Source: Bacteroidales bacterium UBA5536 (lineage in GTDB: Bacteria; Bacteroidota; Bacteroidia; Bacteroidales; F082). Taken from it: 64,000 nt of DNA. Below are positions 46,698 to 56,500 of this stretch, in pieces. A model generated the notes under the pieces. That model made no database searches, was not told the DNA's origin, and worked only from the letters and a program-made list of their open reading frames with translations. Each line of letters opens with the position of its first letter. Within the stretch, counting starts at the first letter, position 1. The position numbers were made by a program, and so were the translations under genes. The stretch covers positions 372,001 to 436,000 of the forward strand of contig DINQ01000008.1 of assembly GCA_002426795.1 (NCBI GenBank), in the 5' to 3' direction.

Positions 46698-47243
46698 ATG
46701 AGTGAGCCAACTGAAAAAAAATGGTATGTAGTCCGGGCAATTAGTGGCAAGGAAAAAAAGGTGAAAGAATACCTTGAATCCGAAATTAACCGCCTTGGGT
46801 TACAGTCACAGATTTCACAGGTACTCATCCCAACGGAGAAAGTCTATCAGATCAGAAAAGGAAAAAAGATCAGCAAAGAGCGAAACTATTTTCCCGGTTA
46901 TGTTTTGGTAGAAGCAATTCTGACAGGAGAAATCCCACATATCATTAAGAACATTCCTAATGTGTTGGGTTTTCTTGGAACAAAAGGAGAGGCTGATCCA
47001 CTGCGTCCATCTGAAGTCAACAGAATACTTGGAAAAGTAGACGAACTCGCCGAAATGGGTGAAGAAGTTAACATTCCATTTATTGTTGGCGAGACGGTTA
47101 CGGTCACTGATGGACCATTTAACAGCTTTAGCGGTGTTATCGAGGAGATCAACGAGGAAAAGAAAAAGTTGAAGGTAATGGTGAAGATCTTTGGAAGAAA
47201 AACACCTCTCGAGCTCAGTTTTATGCAAGTGGAAAAGGAATAG
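46698..47243 (+). CDS. nusG: Transcription termination/antitermination factor NusG
   Basis: 181 residues: NGN domain (WYVVRAISGKEKKVKEYLE, YFPGYVLVEA, VLGFLG) and a C-terminal KOW domain (GETVTVTDGPFNSFSGVIEE). NusG binds the RNA polymerase clamp and links it to Rho, NusE or the ribosome. It precedes rplK by 52 bases. Confidence 0.96.
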   Translation: MSEPTEKKWYVVRAISGKEKKVKEYLESEINRLGLQSQISQVLIPTEKVYQIRKGKKISKERNYFPGYVLVEAILTGEIPHIIKNIPNVLGFLGTKGEADPLRPSEVNRILGKVDELAEMGEEVNIPFIVGETVTVTDGPFNSFSGVIEEINEEKKKLKVMVKIFGRKTPLELSFMQVEKE

Positions 47244-47295
47244 TGGAGAGTATTGCACCACTTCCTTATTAACGTTTTTAATTAAGGATTAACAA

Positions 47296-47742
47296 ATGGC
47301 AAAAGAAGTAAGCGGATTAATTAAACTGCAAATCAAAGGAGGAGCCGCTAACCCCTCACCACCAGTTGGACCAGCACTTGGTTCGAAAGGTGTTAACATC
47401 ATGGAGTTTTGTAAACAGTTCAACGCCCGTACGCAAGATCAGGCTGGAAAAATCATTCCGGTTATCATCACTGTGTATAAGGACAAATCGTTCGACTTTG
47501 TTTTAAAAGCACCACCGGTGGCTGTGCAAATCATGGAAATGGCTAAGTTAAAAAAAGGTTCGCAAGAACCTAACCGTAACAAGGTTGGATCCATCAACTG
47601 GGATCAGGTACGTACAATTGCTGAAGACAAGATGAAAGATATGAATGCTTTCACCGTTGAATCAGCCATGAGTATGGTTGCTGGTACCGCGCGCAGCATG
47701 GGAGTGAAGGTTACAGGCGAATCACCGATTGTAAAGAACTAA
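47296..47742 (+). CDS. rplK: 50S ribosomal protein L11
   Basis: 148 residues. L11 pattern: KLQIKGGAANPSPPVGPALG (proline-rich N-terminal domain), GVNIMEFCKQFNA, and the rRNA-binding C-terminal domain with ARSMGVKV. It forms the GTPase-associated centre with 23S rRNA. Confidence 0.97.
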   Translation: MAKEVSGLIKLQIKGGAANPSPPVGPALGSKGVNIMEFCKQFNARTQDQAGKIIPVIITVYKDKSFDFVLKAPPVAVQIMEMAKLKKGSQEPNRNKVGSINWDQVRTIAEDKMKDMNAFTVESAMSMVAGTARSMGVKVTGESPIVKN

Positions 47743-47793
47743 AGGAAAGTCCTTTGGTTAAGCATTTTGTAGAACATCAAACACATTTAAACA

Positions 47794-48492
47794 ATGGCTA
47801 AAGTATCTAAGTTAAGAAAGGATGCCCTTGCGAAGTTCGACAAAAGCAAAATTTACTCCTTGACTGAAGCAGTTGATATCGTAAAACAAATCACTTATAC
47901 CAAGTTTGATGCCTCCGTTGACCTGAACGTGCGACTTGGAGTTGACCCCCGTAAAGCCAATCAAATGGTACGCGGATCGGTAACTCTTCCACACGGCACA
48001 GGAAAAACTGCCCGAGTTCTGGTGCTTTGTACACCGGATAAAGAGCAGGAAGCAAAAGACGCTGGTGCTGATTTCGTCGGATTGGATGAATACATCCAGA
48101 AAATCAAAGACGGTTGGACCGATATTGACGTGGTAATCACCACCCCCAATGTAATGCCTAAAGTAGGTGCGCTTGGCCGTATCCTGGGTCCCAGAGGCCT
48201 GATGCCAAACCCCAAAACAGGTACAGTTACAATGGATGTTGCAAAAGCAGTACTGGAAGTAAAAGCTGGTAAAATCGACTTTAAAGTTGATAAATATGGA
48301 ATTATCCATGCCGGCGTTGCTAAAGTCAGTTTCAGCAATGACAAAATTACTGAAAACGCTTCAGAGCTGATTCATACAATTTTGAAGCTGAAACCATCAG
48401 CTGCTAAAGGAACATATGTAAAGAGTATTTTTATCTCAAGCACCATGAGTCCCGGCGTACAAATCGATCTGAAATCAGTAACCACTGCATAA
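47794..48492 (+). CDS. rplA: 50S ribosomal protein L1
   Basis: 232 residues. L1 motifs: FDASVDLNVRLGVDPRKANQ, VRGSVTLPHGTGK, and LGPRGLMPNPKTGTVT. L1 forms the mobile L1 stalk and in many bacteria represses its own rplK-rplA message; no leader site was identified here. Confidence 0.97.
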   Translation: MAKVSKLRKDALAKFDKSKIYSLTEAVDIVKQITYTKFDASVDLNVRLGVDPRKANQMVRGSVTLPHGTGKTARVLVLCTPDKEQEAKDAGADFVGLDEYIQKIKDGWTDIDVVITTPNVMPKVGALGRILGPRGLMPNPKTGTVTMDVAKAVLEVKAGKIDFKVDKYGIIHAGVAKVSFSNDKITENASELIHTILKLKPSAAKGTYVKSIFISSTMSPGVQIDLKSVTTA

Positions 48493-48508
48493 AAAGGAAG
48501 TTATTGAC

Positions 48509-49033
48509 ATGAGAAAAGAAGAAAAAGAAGTAGTCATCAATTCCATTGCGGAACAGTTGAACAACAACCCAAACTTTTATCTGGCTGACACCTCTGAGCT
48601 TAATGCAGAGCAAACCAGTCGGTTAAGAAGGTTATGTTTCAACAGCAACATTCAGCTAGTGGTAGTAAAAAATACTTTACTGCGCAAAGCTATGGAGCAA
48701 ACCGGCAAGGACTATAATGACTTATACAATGTTTTGAAAGGAGCCACTTCGGTGATGTTTTCTGAAAATGGAAACGCTCCGGCAAAATTGATCAAAGAAT
48801 TCCGTAAAACCTCAGACAAACCGGTTCTGAAAGGTGCTTATATTGAAGAATCAACTTATGTTGGCGAACACCAACTCGATTTCCTCATCAGCATCAAATC
48901 GAAGAACGAATTGTTGGGCGAAATTATCGGTCTGTTGCAGTCACCTGCCAAAAACGTTATTGGCGCTTTGCAGTCGGGTGGACACAAACTGAGCGGAATC
49001 CTCGAGACACTCTCTGAGCGATCAGCATCCTAA
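48509..49033 (+). CDS. rplJ: 50S ribosomal protein L10
   Basis: 174 residues, with the L10 N-terminal domain (FYLADTSELNAEQTSRLRR, VVVKNTLLRKAME) and the C-terminal helix that binds L7/L12 dimers. Only 16 bases separate it from rplA, so there is no room for a separate long L10-leader. Confidence 0.95.
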   Translation: MRKEEKEVVINSIAEQLNNNPNFYLADTSELNAEQTSRLRRLCFNSNIQLVVVKNTLLRKAMEQTGKDYNDLYNVLKGATSVMFSENGNAPAKLIKEFRKTSDKPVLKGAYIEESTYVGEHQLDFLISIKSKNELLGEIIGLLQSPAKNVIGALQSGGHKLSGILETLSERSAS

Positions 49034-49102
49034 TCTGAATGATTATCATTCACACAATTGACAATCTTAAATTATTGTAAATCACTTAAAAACGAAAATA
49101 AA

Positions 49103-49480
49103 ATGGCAGATTTGAAAGCTTTCGCAGAGCAATTAGTAAACCTGACTGTTAAAGAGGTAAATGAATTGGCTACCATCCTTAAAGAAGAGTACGGCATTGA
49201 GCCAGCTGCAGCTGCAGCTGTTGTTGCCGCTCCTGCAGCTGGTGGCGAAGCAGCTGCTGCTGAAGAACAAACATCTTTCGATGTTATTTTGAAAGCAGCT
49301 GGTGCCTCTAAACTTGCAGTTGTTAAATTGGTAAAAGAACTCACCAGCCTTGGTCTGAAAGAAGCCAAAGAATTGGTTGATTCTGCACCAAAAGCACTCA
49401 AAGAAGGAGTTAGCAAAGACGAAGCCAATGCATTAAAATCACAGCTCGAAGAAGCTGGTGCAGAGGTTGAAATTAAATAA
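49103..49480 (+). CDS. rplL: 50S ribosomal protein L7/L12
   Basis: 125 residues: N-terminal dimerisation helices (LKAFAEQLVNLTVKEVNELA), an Ala-rich hinge (about 33-52) and the C-terminal factor-binding domain (FDVILKAAGASKLAVVKLVK, GLKEAKELVDSAPKALKEG). A start at 49058 is possible in frame, but the ATG at 49103 gives the family N-terminus. Confidence 0.97.
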   Translation: MADLKAFAEQLVNLTVKEVNELATILKEEYGIEPAAAAAVVAAPAAGGEAAAAEEQTSFDVILKAAGASKLAVVKLVKELTSLGLKEAKELVDSAPKALKEGVSKDEANALKSQLEEAGAEVEIK

Positions 49481-49512
49481 GAAGATTTTTTCTGCAAAAC
49501 ATCTGGCAAAAC

Positions 49513-49545
49513 AACCTCTATCTCAGCTTTTTTGAGATAGAGGTT
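49513..49545 (+). terminator. Attenuator-like hairpin between rplL and rpoB
   Basis: A perfect 13-bp stem (49513-49525 with 49533-49545) with a 7-base loop, followed by TGCGCC rather than a T run. A partial terminator or RNase processing site separating ribosomal-protein from polymerase expression is known at this junction in E. coli; here it is inference. Confidence 0.55.
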
Positions 49546-49629
49546 TGCGCCTATTTTGCTGTTTGTGTGGATTGTTTCTTTTTATTTTAATCACCGCCTG
49601 CCTCAAACAGGCTTCAAAAACTTAAGACC

Positions 49630-52600
49630 TTGGCAGAAAAAACATTAGGAAGAATCAGTTTCGCATCCTCGGGTAATCAACTAGAATATCCCGACTTTCT
49701 TGATATTCAGCTCCAATCTTTTCAGGATTTTTTCCAACTGGAAACCAATCCTGAAAACAGAAAAAATGAAGGACTCTTCAAAGTATTCGCTGAAAATTTC
49801 CCGATTACGGATGCCAGAAACAACTTTGTTCTCGAGTTTCTCGACTATTTTATCGATCCACCTCGCTATTCTATTGACGAGTGCATCGAACGTGGCCTGA
49901 CTTACAGTGTACCGCTGAAGGCCAAACTTAAACTTTATTGTACTGACCCTGAACACGAAGACTTCGAAACCATTGTACAGGATGTTTACCTCGGCATGAT
50001 CCCTTATATGTCGCCAAAAGGTACATTTATCGTGAATGGTGCAGAGCGCGTTGTGGTTTCACAGCTTCACCGCTCACCTGGTGTTTTCTTTGGTCAGCAC
50101 AAACACGCAAACGGTACAACTCTTTATTCGGCACGAATCATTCCTTTCAAGGGATCGTGGATGGAGTTTTCAACCGATATCAATAATGTGATGTATGCCT
50201 ACATCGATCGGAAGAAAAAATTACCTGTAACTACACTGTTGCGTGCCATTGGCTTTGAAACTGACAAAGACATTCTCGAGATTTTTAATCTGGCAGAGGA
50301 GGTCAAAGTTAGTAAGGCAGGCTTGAAACGCGTTCTCGGACGTAAGCTTGCTGCCAGGGTCGTACGTTCATGGATCGAAGATTTCGTGGACGAAGATACA
50401 GGCGAGGTTGTTTCCATCGAACGTAACGAAGTGATCATTGAGCGCGAAACTGTGCTCGAAAATGACCACATCGATCAGATTGTTGACTCAGGCGTAAAAA
50501 CTGTATTGTTGCACCGGGAAGATTTCAATACGGCAGATTACTCAATCATTTTCAACACTTTGCAGAAAGACACTGCAAACTCTGAAAAAGAAGCTGTTGA
50601 GTTTATCTATCGTCAACTGCGTAACGCTGAGCCACCTGATGAAGAAACTGCACGTGGTATTATCGATAAATTGTTCTTCTCTGACAAACGTTATGACTTG
50701 GGTGAAGTAGGCCGCTACCGCATCAACCGCAAGCTTAACCTTGATATTCAGGAAGATCTGAAGGTACTGACCAAAGAAGACATCATTTCTATTATCAAGT
50801 ATCTGATCGAATTAGCCAATAACAAAACTGAGGTTGACGACATCGACCACTTAAGTAACCGCCGTATCAGAACTGTAGGTGAACAGCTTTACGGTCAGTT
50901 TGGCGTAGGTTTGGCTCGTATGGCCCGTACCATTCGCGAAAGAATGAACGTACGCGATAACGAGGTCTTCACTCCTACCGACCTGATCAATGCTAAAACA
51001 CTTTCTTCGGTCATCAACTCTTTCTTTGGTACCAACCAGTTGTCTCAGTTTATGGACCAGACAAACCCCTTGTCGGAAGTCACCCATAAACGTAGAATTT
51101 CTGCTCTGGGACCAGGTGGTCTTTCGCGCGAAAGAGCTGGTTTTGAGGTTCGTGACGTCCACTATACCCATTATGGTCGTTTGTGTACCATCGAAACACC
51201 TGAAGGTCCAAACATCGGGCTGATTTCATCGCTTTGCGTTTTTGCAAAGATCAACCGACTCGGGTTTATCGAAACCCCTTATCGCGAGGTGGTTGAAGGA
51301 AAGATCGATTTCGCAAAACCGCCTATTTATCTTAGCGCCGAAGAAGAGGAAGATAAAATCATTGCACAAGCTAGTACTTCGATTGAAGAATCAGGTCTGT
51401 TTAGTGAACCTGTTGTAAAGGTTCGTTATCTGGCAGATTACCCGATTATCGAACGCGAAAAAGTGGATTTAATCGACGTTGCTCCTAACCAGATTGCCTC
51501 AATAGCTGCTTCCTTAATTCCATTCCTCGAGCATGATGATGCCAACCGTGCGCTCATGGGTTCGAACATGATGCGTCAGGCTGTGCCATTGATGGTGCCT
51601 GAAAGTCCGATTGTTGGTACCGGAATTGAGCACTACGTTGCGAAAGACTCGCGCGTTCTCATTCACGCTGAAGGTGAAGGCGAGGTTTTGTATGTTGACT
51701 CAGCAAAAATCACCATCAAATATGAGCGTGATGAAGAAGAGAAACTGGTCAGCTTCGACGAAGATGTAAAAACATATTATCTGACAAAGTATGTCAGAAC
51801 CAATCAGAATACCAATGTTAACCTAAAGCCAATTGTACACCGCGGTCAAAAAGTTACCAAGGGTCAAGTGCTCTGCGATGGGTATGCCACCGATAAGGGC
51901 GACCTGGCACTTGGACGCAACCTGATGGTGGCTTTCATGCCATGGAAAGGTTACAACTTTGAGGATGCAATTGTAATTTCGGAAAAGATCGTTAAAGAAG
52001 ACATCTTTACTTCGGTGCACATTGAAGAATTCACGCTGGAAGTTCGTGATACCAAACGTGGTATTGAAGAACTGACTAACGACATCCCAAACGTGAGTGC
52101 TGAAGCTACTAAAGATCTTGATGAAAACGGTTTGATTCGCATTGGTGCCGAAGTTTCTGAAGGAGATATCCTGATCGGAAAAATCACACCTAAGGGCGAA
52201 AGCGACCCAACACCTGAAGAAAAACTCCTGAGAGCCATCTTTGGTGACAAAGCCGGTGATGTGAAGAATGCATCGCTCAAGGCACCACCATCCATGAAGG
52301 GTGTGGTTGTAGATAAAAAACTGTTCTCACGCGTCATAAAAGACAGGAAATCGAAAGCCAAGGACAAGGATATCATTTCTGAACTTGACGAACAGCAAAA
52401 CAAACAGGTTGCTGAGTTGAAAAATAAACTCATCGACAAACTGACTGTGTTGCTGAATGGACGCACCTCACAAGGTGTTTACAATAACTTCAAGGAATTG
52501 GTTATTGCCAAGAAAGCCAAGTTTACACAGAAAATCCTGTTGGGTATCGATTACAGCACAGTGAATCCAAACAAATGGACTACTGACAAAGATCGGAACG

Positions 52601-53436
52601 ACATGATCAAATCCCTGATCAACAACTACAACATCAAGCACAAAGAGATTGTAGGTATTTTTAACCGCAAGAAATTTGTTGCCAGTGTTGGAGATGAGCT
52701 TCCAAATGGAATCGTGCAGATGGCAAAAGTTTATGTTGCCAAAAAACGCAAGCTGAATATCGGGGATAAAATGGCTGGTCGTCACGGAAACAAAGGTATC
52801 GTTGCGAAAATTGTTCGCGAAGAAGATATGCCTTTCCTCGAAGACGGCACACCAGTGGATATCGTGTTGAACCCCTTGGGCGTACCTTCACGTATGAACC
52901 TGGGGCAGATATATGAAACAGTGCTGGGATGGGCCGGAAAAAAACTCGGTCTCAAATTTGCCACACCTATCTTTGATGGTGCTTCTATCGACGAAATCAA
53001 CGGCTACCTGAAACAAGCAGGATTGCCAGAAAACGGAAGCGTTTATCTTTACGACGGTGGCACTGGCGAGCGTTTCGACCAACCTGCAACAGTTGGATAT
53101 ATCTATATGTTGAAACTGCACCACATGGTTGACGACAAAATGCACGCCCGTTCTATTGGCCCCTACTCACTCATTACACAACAACCTTTGGGTGGTAAAG
53201 CCCAGTTTGGTGGTCAGCGTTTTGGTGAGATGGAGGTTTGGGCCCTTGAAGCCTTCGGTGCAAGTAACATCCTGCAGGAAATTCTGACTGTTAAGTCTGA
53301 TGATGTTGTAGGAAGAGCAAAAGCATACGAAAGCATCGTGAAAGGTGAAAACATGCCAATTCCAGGAATTCCCGAATCATTCAATGTACTCGTTCACGAG
53401 CTTCGTGGACTAGGGCTTGAAGTATCATTCGATTAA
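49630..53436 (+). CDS. rpoB: DNA-directed RNA polymerase beta subunit
   Basis: 1268 residues, normal for Bacteroidetes. Characteristic segments: EYPDFLDIQLQSFQDF at the N-terminus, the rifampicin-region string FFGTNQLSQFMDQTNPLSE and LSALGPGGL-like RISALGPGGLSRERAG, then KGYNFEDAI, GDKMAGRHGNKG and the C-terminal MEVWALEAFGA. The start appears to be TTG at 49630: an in-frame stop lies at 49588-49590 and no ATG or GTG occurs between it and the conserved N-terminus. Confidence 0.98.
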   Translation: MAEKTLGRISFASSGNQLEYPDFLDIQLQSFQDFFQLETNPENRKNEGLFKVFAENFPITDARNNFVLEFLDYFIDPPRYSIDECIERGLTYSVPLKAKLKLYCTDPEHEDFETIVQDVYLGMIPYMSPKGTFIVNGAERVVVSQLHRSPGVFFGQHKHANGTTLYSARIIPFKGSWMEFSTDINNVMYAYIDRKKKLPVTTLLRAIGFETDKDILEIFNLAEEVKVSKAGLKRVLGRKLAARVVRSWIEDFVDEDTGEVVSIERNEVIIERETVLENDHIDQIVDSGVKTVLLHREDFNTADYSIIFNTLQKDTANSEKEAVEFIYRQLRNAEPPDEETARGIIDKLFFSDKRYDLGEVGRYRINRKLNLDIQEDLKVLTKEDIISIIKYLIELANNKTEVDDIDHLSNRRIRTVGEQLYGQFGVGLARMARTIRERMNVRDNEVFTPTDLINAKTLSSVINSFFGTNQLSQFMDQTNPLSEVTHKRRISALGPGGLSRERAGFEVRDVHYTHYGRLCTIETPEGPNIGLISSLCVFAKINRLGFIETPYREVVEGKIDFAKPPIYLSAEEEEDKIIAQASTSIEESGLFSEPVVKVRYLADYPIIEREKVDLIDVAPNQIASIAASLIPFLEHDDANRALMGSNMMRQAVPLMVPESPIVGTGIEHYVAKDSRVLIHAEGEGEVLYVDSAKITIKYERDEEEKLVSFDEDVKTYYLTKYVRTNQNTNVNLKPIVHRGQKVTKGQVLCDGYATDKGDLALGRNLMVAFMPWKGYNFEDAIVISEKIVKEDIFTSVHIEEFTLEVRDTKRGIEELTNDIPNVSAEATKDLDENGLIRIGAEVSEGDILIGKITPKGESDPTPEEKLLRAIFGDKAGDVKNASLKAPPSMKGVVVDKKLFSRVIKDRKSKAKDKDIISELDEQQNKQVAELKNKLIDKLTVLLNGRTSQGVYNNFKELVIAKKAKFTQKILLGIDYSTVNPNKWTTDKDRNDMIKSLINNYNIKHKEIVGIFNRKKFVASVGDELPNGIVQMAKVYVAKKRKLNIGDKMAGRHGNKGIVAKIVREEDMPFLEDGTPVDIVLNPLGVPSRMNLGQIYETVLGWAGKKLGLKFATPIFDGASIDEINGYLKQAGLPENGSVYLYDGGTGERFDQPATVGYIYMLKLHHMVDDKMHARSIGPYSLITQQPLGGKAQFGGQRFGEMEVWALEAFGASNILQEILTVKSDDVVGRAKAYESIVKGENMPIPGIPESFNVLVHELRGLGLEVSFD

Positions 53437-53444
53437 TCAATACA

Positions 53445-53476
53445 GCATTTGCCTGCAAATGCAGGCAAATGCCATT
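53445..53476 (+). terminator. Terminator-like hairpin between rpoB and rpoC
   Basis: GCATTTGCCTGC (53445-53456) pairs perfectly with GCAGGCAAATGC (53461-53472) with the loop AAAT, followed by CATTTTTG. This has the form of an intrinsic terminator inside an operon that is normally co-transcribed. Confidence 0.6.
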
Positions 53477-53505
53477 TTTGTTCTTTAAAATAAATAGACC
53501 AATAT

Positions 53506-56500
53506 ATGGCTTTCAGGAAAGATAGTACAATCAGCAGCAGCTTTTCTAAAATAACCATCAGCCTTGCCTCACCGGAGTCGATTCTCGAACGCTCCAGTGG
53601 TGAAGTGCTGAAACCGGAAACCATTAATTACCGTACCTATAAACCCGAACGCGATGGTTTATTCTGCGAGCGTATTTTTGGACCGGTCAAAGACTGGGAA
53701 TGTCACTGCGGTAAATACAAGCGTATCCGTTATAAGGGCATCGTTTGCGACCGTTGTGGTGTTGAGGTTACCGAGAAGAAAGTAAGACGCGAACGAATGG
53801 GCCACATTCAACTGGTAGTTCCCGTTGCACACATCTGGTATTTTCGCTCACTCCCCAATAAGATCGGCGCTCTGCTTGGGCTCCCTACCAAAAAACTTGA
53901 CACGATTATCTACTACGAACGTTACGTAGTGATTCAACCTGGTATTAAATCTGAAGAAGGCATCCAGTACATGGACTTCCTGACTGAAGAGGAATACCTC
54001 GACCACCTCGATACACTTCCAGCTGAAAACCAGCATCTACCCGATGATGATCCAAATAAGTTCATCGCTAAAATGGGTGCAGAGGCTATTCATGATCTGC
54101 TGGCACGTCTTGACCTTGATCAGATTTCGTTTGACCTTCGTCACAAGGCTAATACCGAAACATCTCAGCAACGTAAACAAGAAGCGCTCAAAAGACTTCA
54201 GGTTTTTGAAGCCTTCCGTGATGCACGAACCAGGGTTGAAAACCGTCCGGAATGGATGATTGTGAAGGTTGTACCGGTGATTCCGCCAGAACTTAGACCT
54301 TTGGTGCCTTTGGATGGAGGTCGTTTTGCAACGTCCGACCTTAACGATTTGTACCGTAGGGTCATCATCAGAAACAACCGTTTAAAAAGATTGATTGAGA
54401 TCAAAGCGCCAGATGTAATTATGCGTAACGAAAAACGCATGTTGCAGGAGGCTGTTGACTCATTGTTCGATAACTCGCGAAAGGCAAGTGCAGTAAAGAC
54501 TGAATCGAACAGACCTTTGAAATCATTGAGTGACAGCCTTAAAGGTAAGCAAGGACGTTTTCGTCAAAACTTGCTCGGAAAGCGTGTCGACTACTCTGGT
54601 CGTTCAGTTATTGTTGTAGGTCCAGACCTCAACCTGAATGAATGCGGTTTACCCAAAGACATGGCTTCAGAGCTATTCAAACCATTCATTATCAGGAAAA
54701 TGCTCGAACGTGGTATTGTGAAAACAGTAAAATCCGCCAAGAAAATTGTTGACCGAAAGGATCCTGTGGTTTGGGATATCCTCGAAAACATTCTGAAAGG
54801 ACATCCTGTGTTACTTAACCGCGCTCCTACCCTTCACCGTCTTGGTATTCAGGCATTTCAGCCAAAGCTTGTAGAAGGAAAAGCTATCCAGCTCCACCCG
54901 TTGGTTTGTACGGCTTTTAACGCCGACTTTGACGGTGACCAGATGGCTGTTCACGTGCCACTTGGCAATGCTGCAGTACTTGAAGCACAGGTATTGATGC
55001 TTGCATCGCACAACATTCTCAACCCAGCCAATGGTGCACCTATTACCGTGCCTTCGCAGGACATGGTGCTTGGTTTGTATTATATCACAAAACCAAGAAA
55101 AAGCACTCCGGAGCATCCGGTTAAGGGTGAAGGAAAACGCTTCTATTCATCCGAGGAGGTTATCATTGCATACAACGAGAAACGGATAGACCTGCATGCT
55201 ATCATTTATGTAAAAACAAAAGTGAGAGAGCAGGGCAAACTGGTAGAAACCATGTTGGAAACCAGCGTTGGACGCGTATTGTTTAACCAGGTTGTTCCTG
55301 ACGAATTTGGCTTTATCAACAAGCTGCTCACCAAAAAATCACTGCGCGATATCATTGGTGAAATGGTTAAACGTCTGGGTACAGCAACAGCTGCCCAATT
55401 CCTCGATGACATTAAAAACCTTGGTTTCCAAATGGCATTCAAGGGTGGCCTTTCGTTTAACCTGGGTAATGTAAAAATCCCAACTGTTAAAGAAGAATTG
55501 ATCCAGCAGGCCAACGAAGAAGTTTCGGAAGTGCTTGCCAATTACAATATGGGTTTCATCACAAACAATGAGCGTTACAACCAGATTATCGATATTTGGA
55601 CACACACCAATTCACGACTCACCAATACTGTGATGACACAACTCTCGCAGGATGACCAGGGCTTTAATCCGGTATATATGATGCTTGATTCTGGTGCGAG
55701 GGGTTCGAAAGAGCAGATCAGACAGCTTTCAGGAATGAGGGGTTTGATGGCTAAACCCCAAAAATCTGGTGCAACCGGAGGTGAAATCATTGAAAACCCA
55801 ATTCTTTCTAACTTCAAAGAAGGATTGTCGGTACTTGAGTATTTCATCTCAACACACGGTGCCCGTAAAGGTTTGGCTGATACCGCTCTTAAAACGGCTG
55901 ATGCCGGTTACCTGACCCGCCGTCTGGTGGACGTTGCTCAAGATGTTGTAATCAACGAAAAAGACTGCGGAACGCTGCGTGGATTGACAATCTCTGCCTT
56001 AAAAAAGAGCGAAGAAGTTGTTGAAACTTTGTACGACCGAATTCTTGGACGTGTAGCTTTGCATGATATCTATCATCCACAAACTGGTGAGTTAATCATC
56101 CTGGGTGGCGAAGAAATCACTGAGGAAGTTGCTTCCATTATTGAAGAATCACCTATTGAAAACGTCGAAATCAGATCGGTACTCACCTGCGAATCGAAAA
56201 AAGGAGTTTGTGCTAATTGCTACGGCAGAAACCTGGCATCGGGTCAGCTGGTGCAAAAAGGTGAAGCTGTCGGTGTAATCGCTGCCCAGTCAATTGGTGA
56301 GCCTGGAACTCAGCTTACACTGCGTACCTTCCACGTGGGTGGTACAGCTTCCAATATCGCAGTAATGTCGAAGATTGAAGCCAAATACGATGGTATCCTG
56401 GAAATTGATGAACTTCGAGCTGTTGATTTCGCAAAAGACGGCAAGGAATTCCAAATTGTATTGGGACGTTCTGCCGAAATGAAAATCATTGACAAGAAAA

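Noticed and set aside
47812..48309. Minus-strand frame inside rplA
   Set aside because: Antisense to a firmly identified ribosomal protein gene, with no recognisable family features.
51951..52466. 171-codon minus-strand frame inside rpoB
   Set aside because: Shadow of the highly conserved beta-subunit coding sequence; low-complexity Ser-rich translation.
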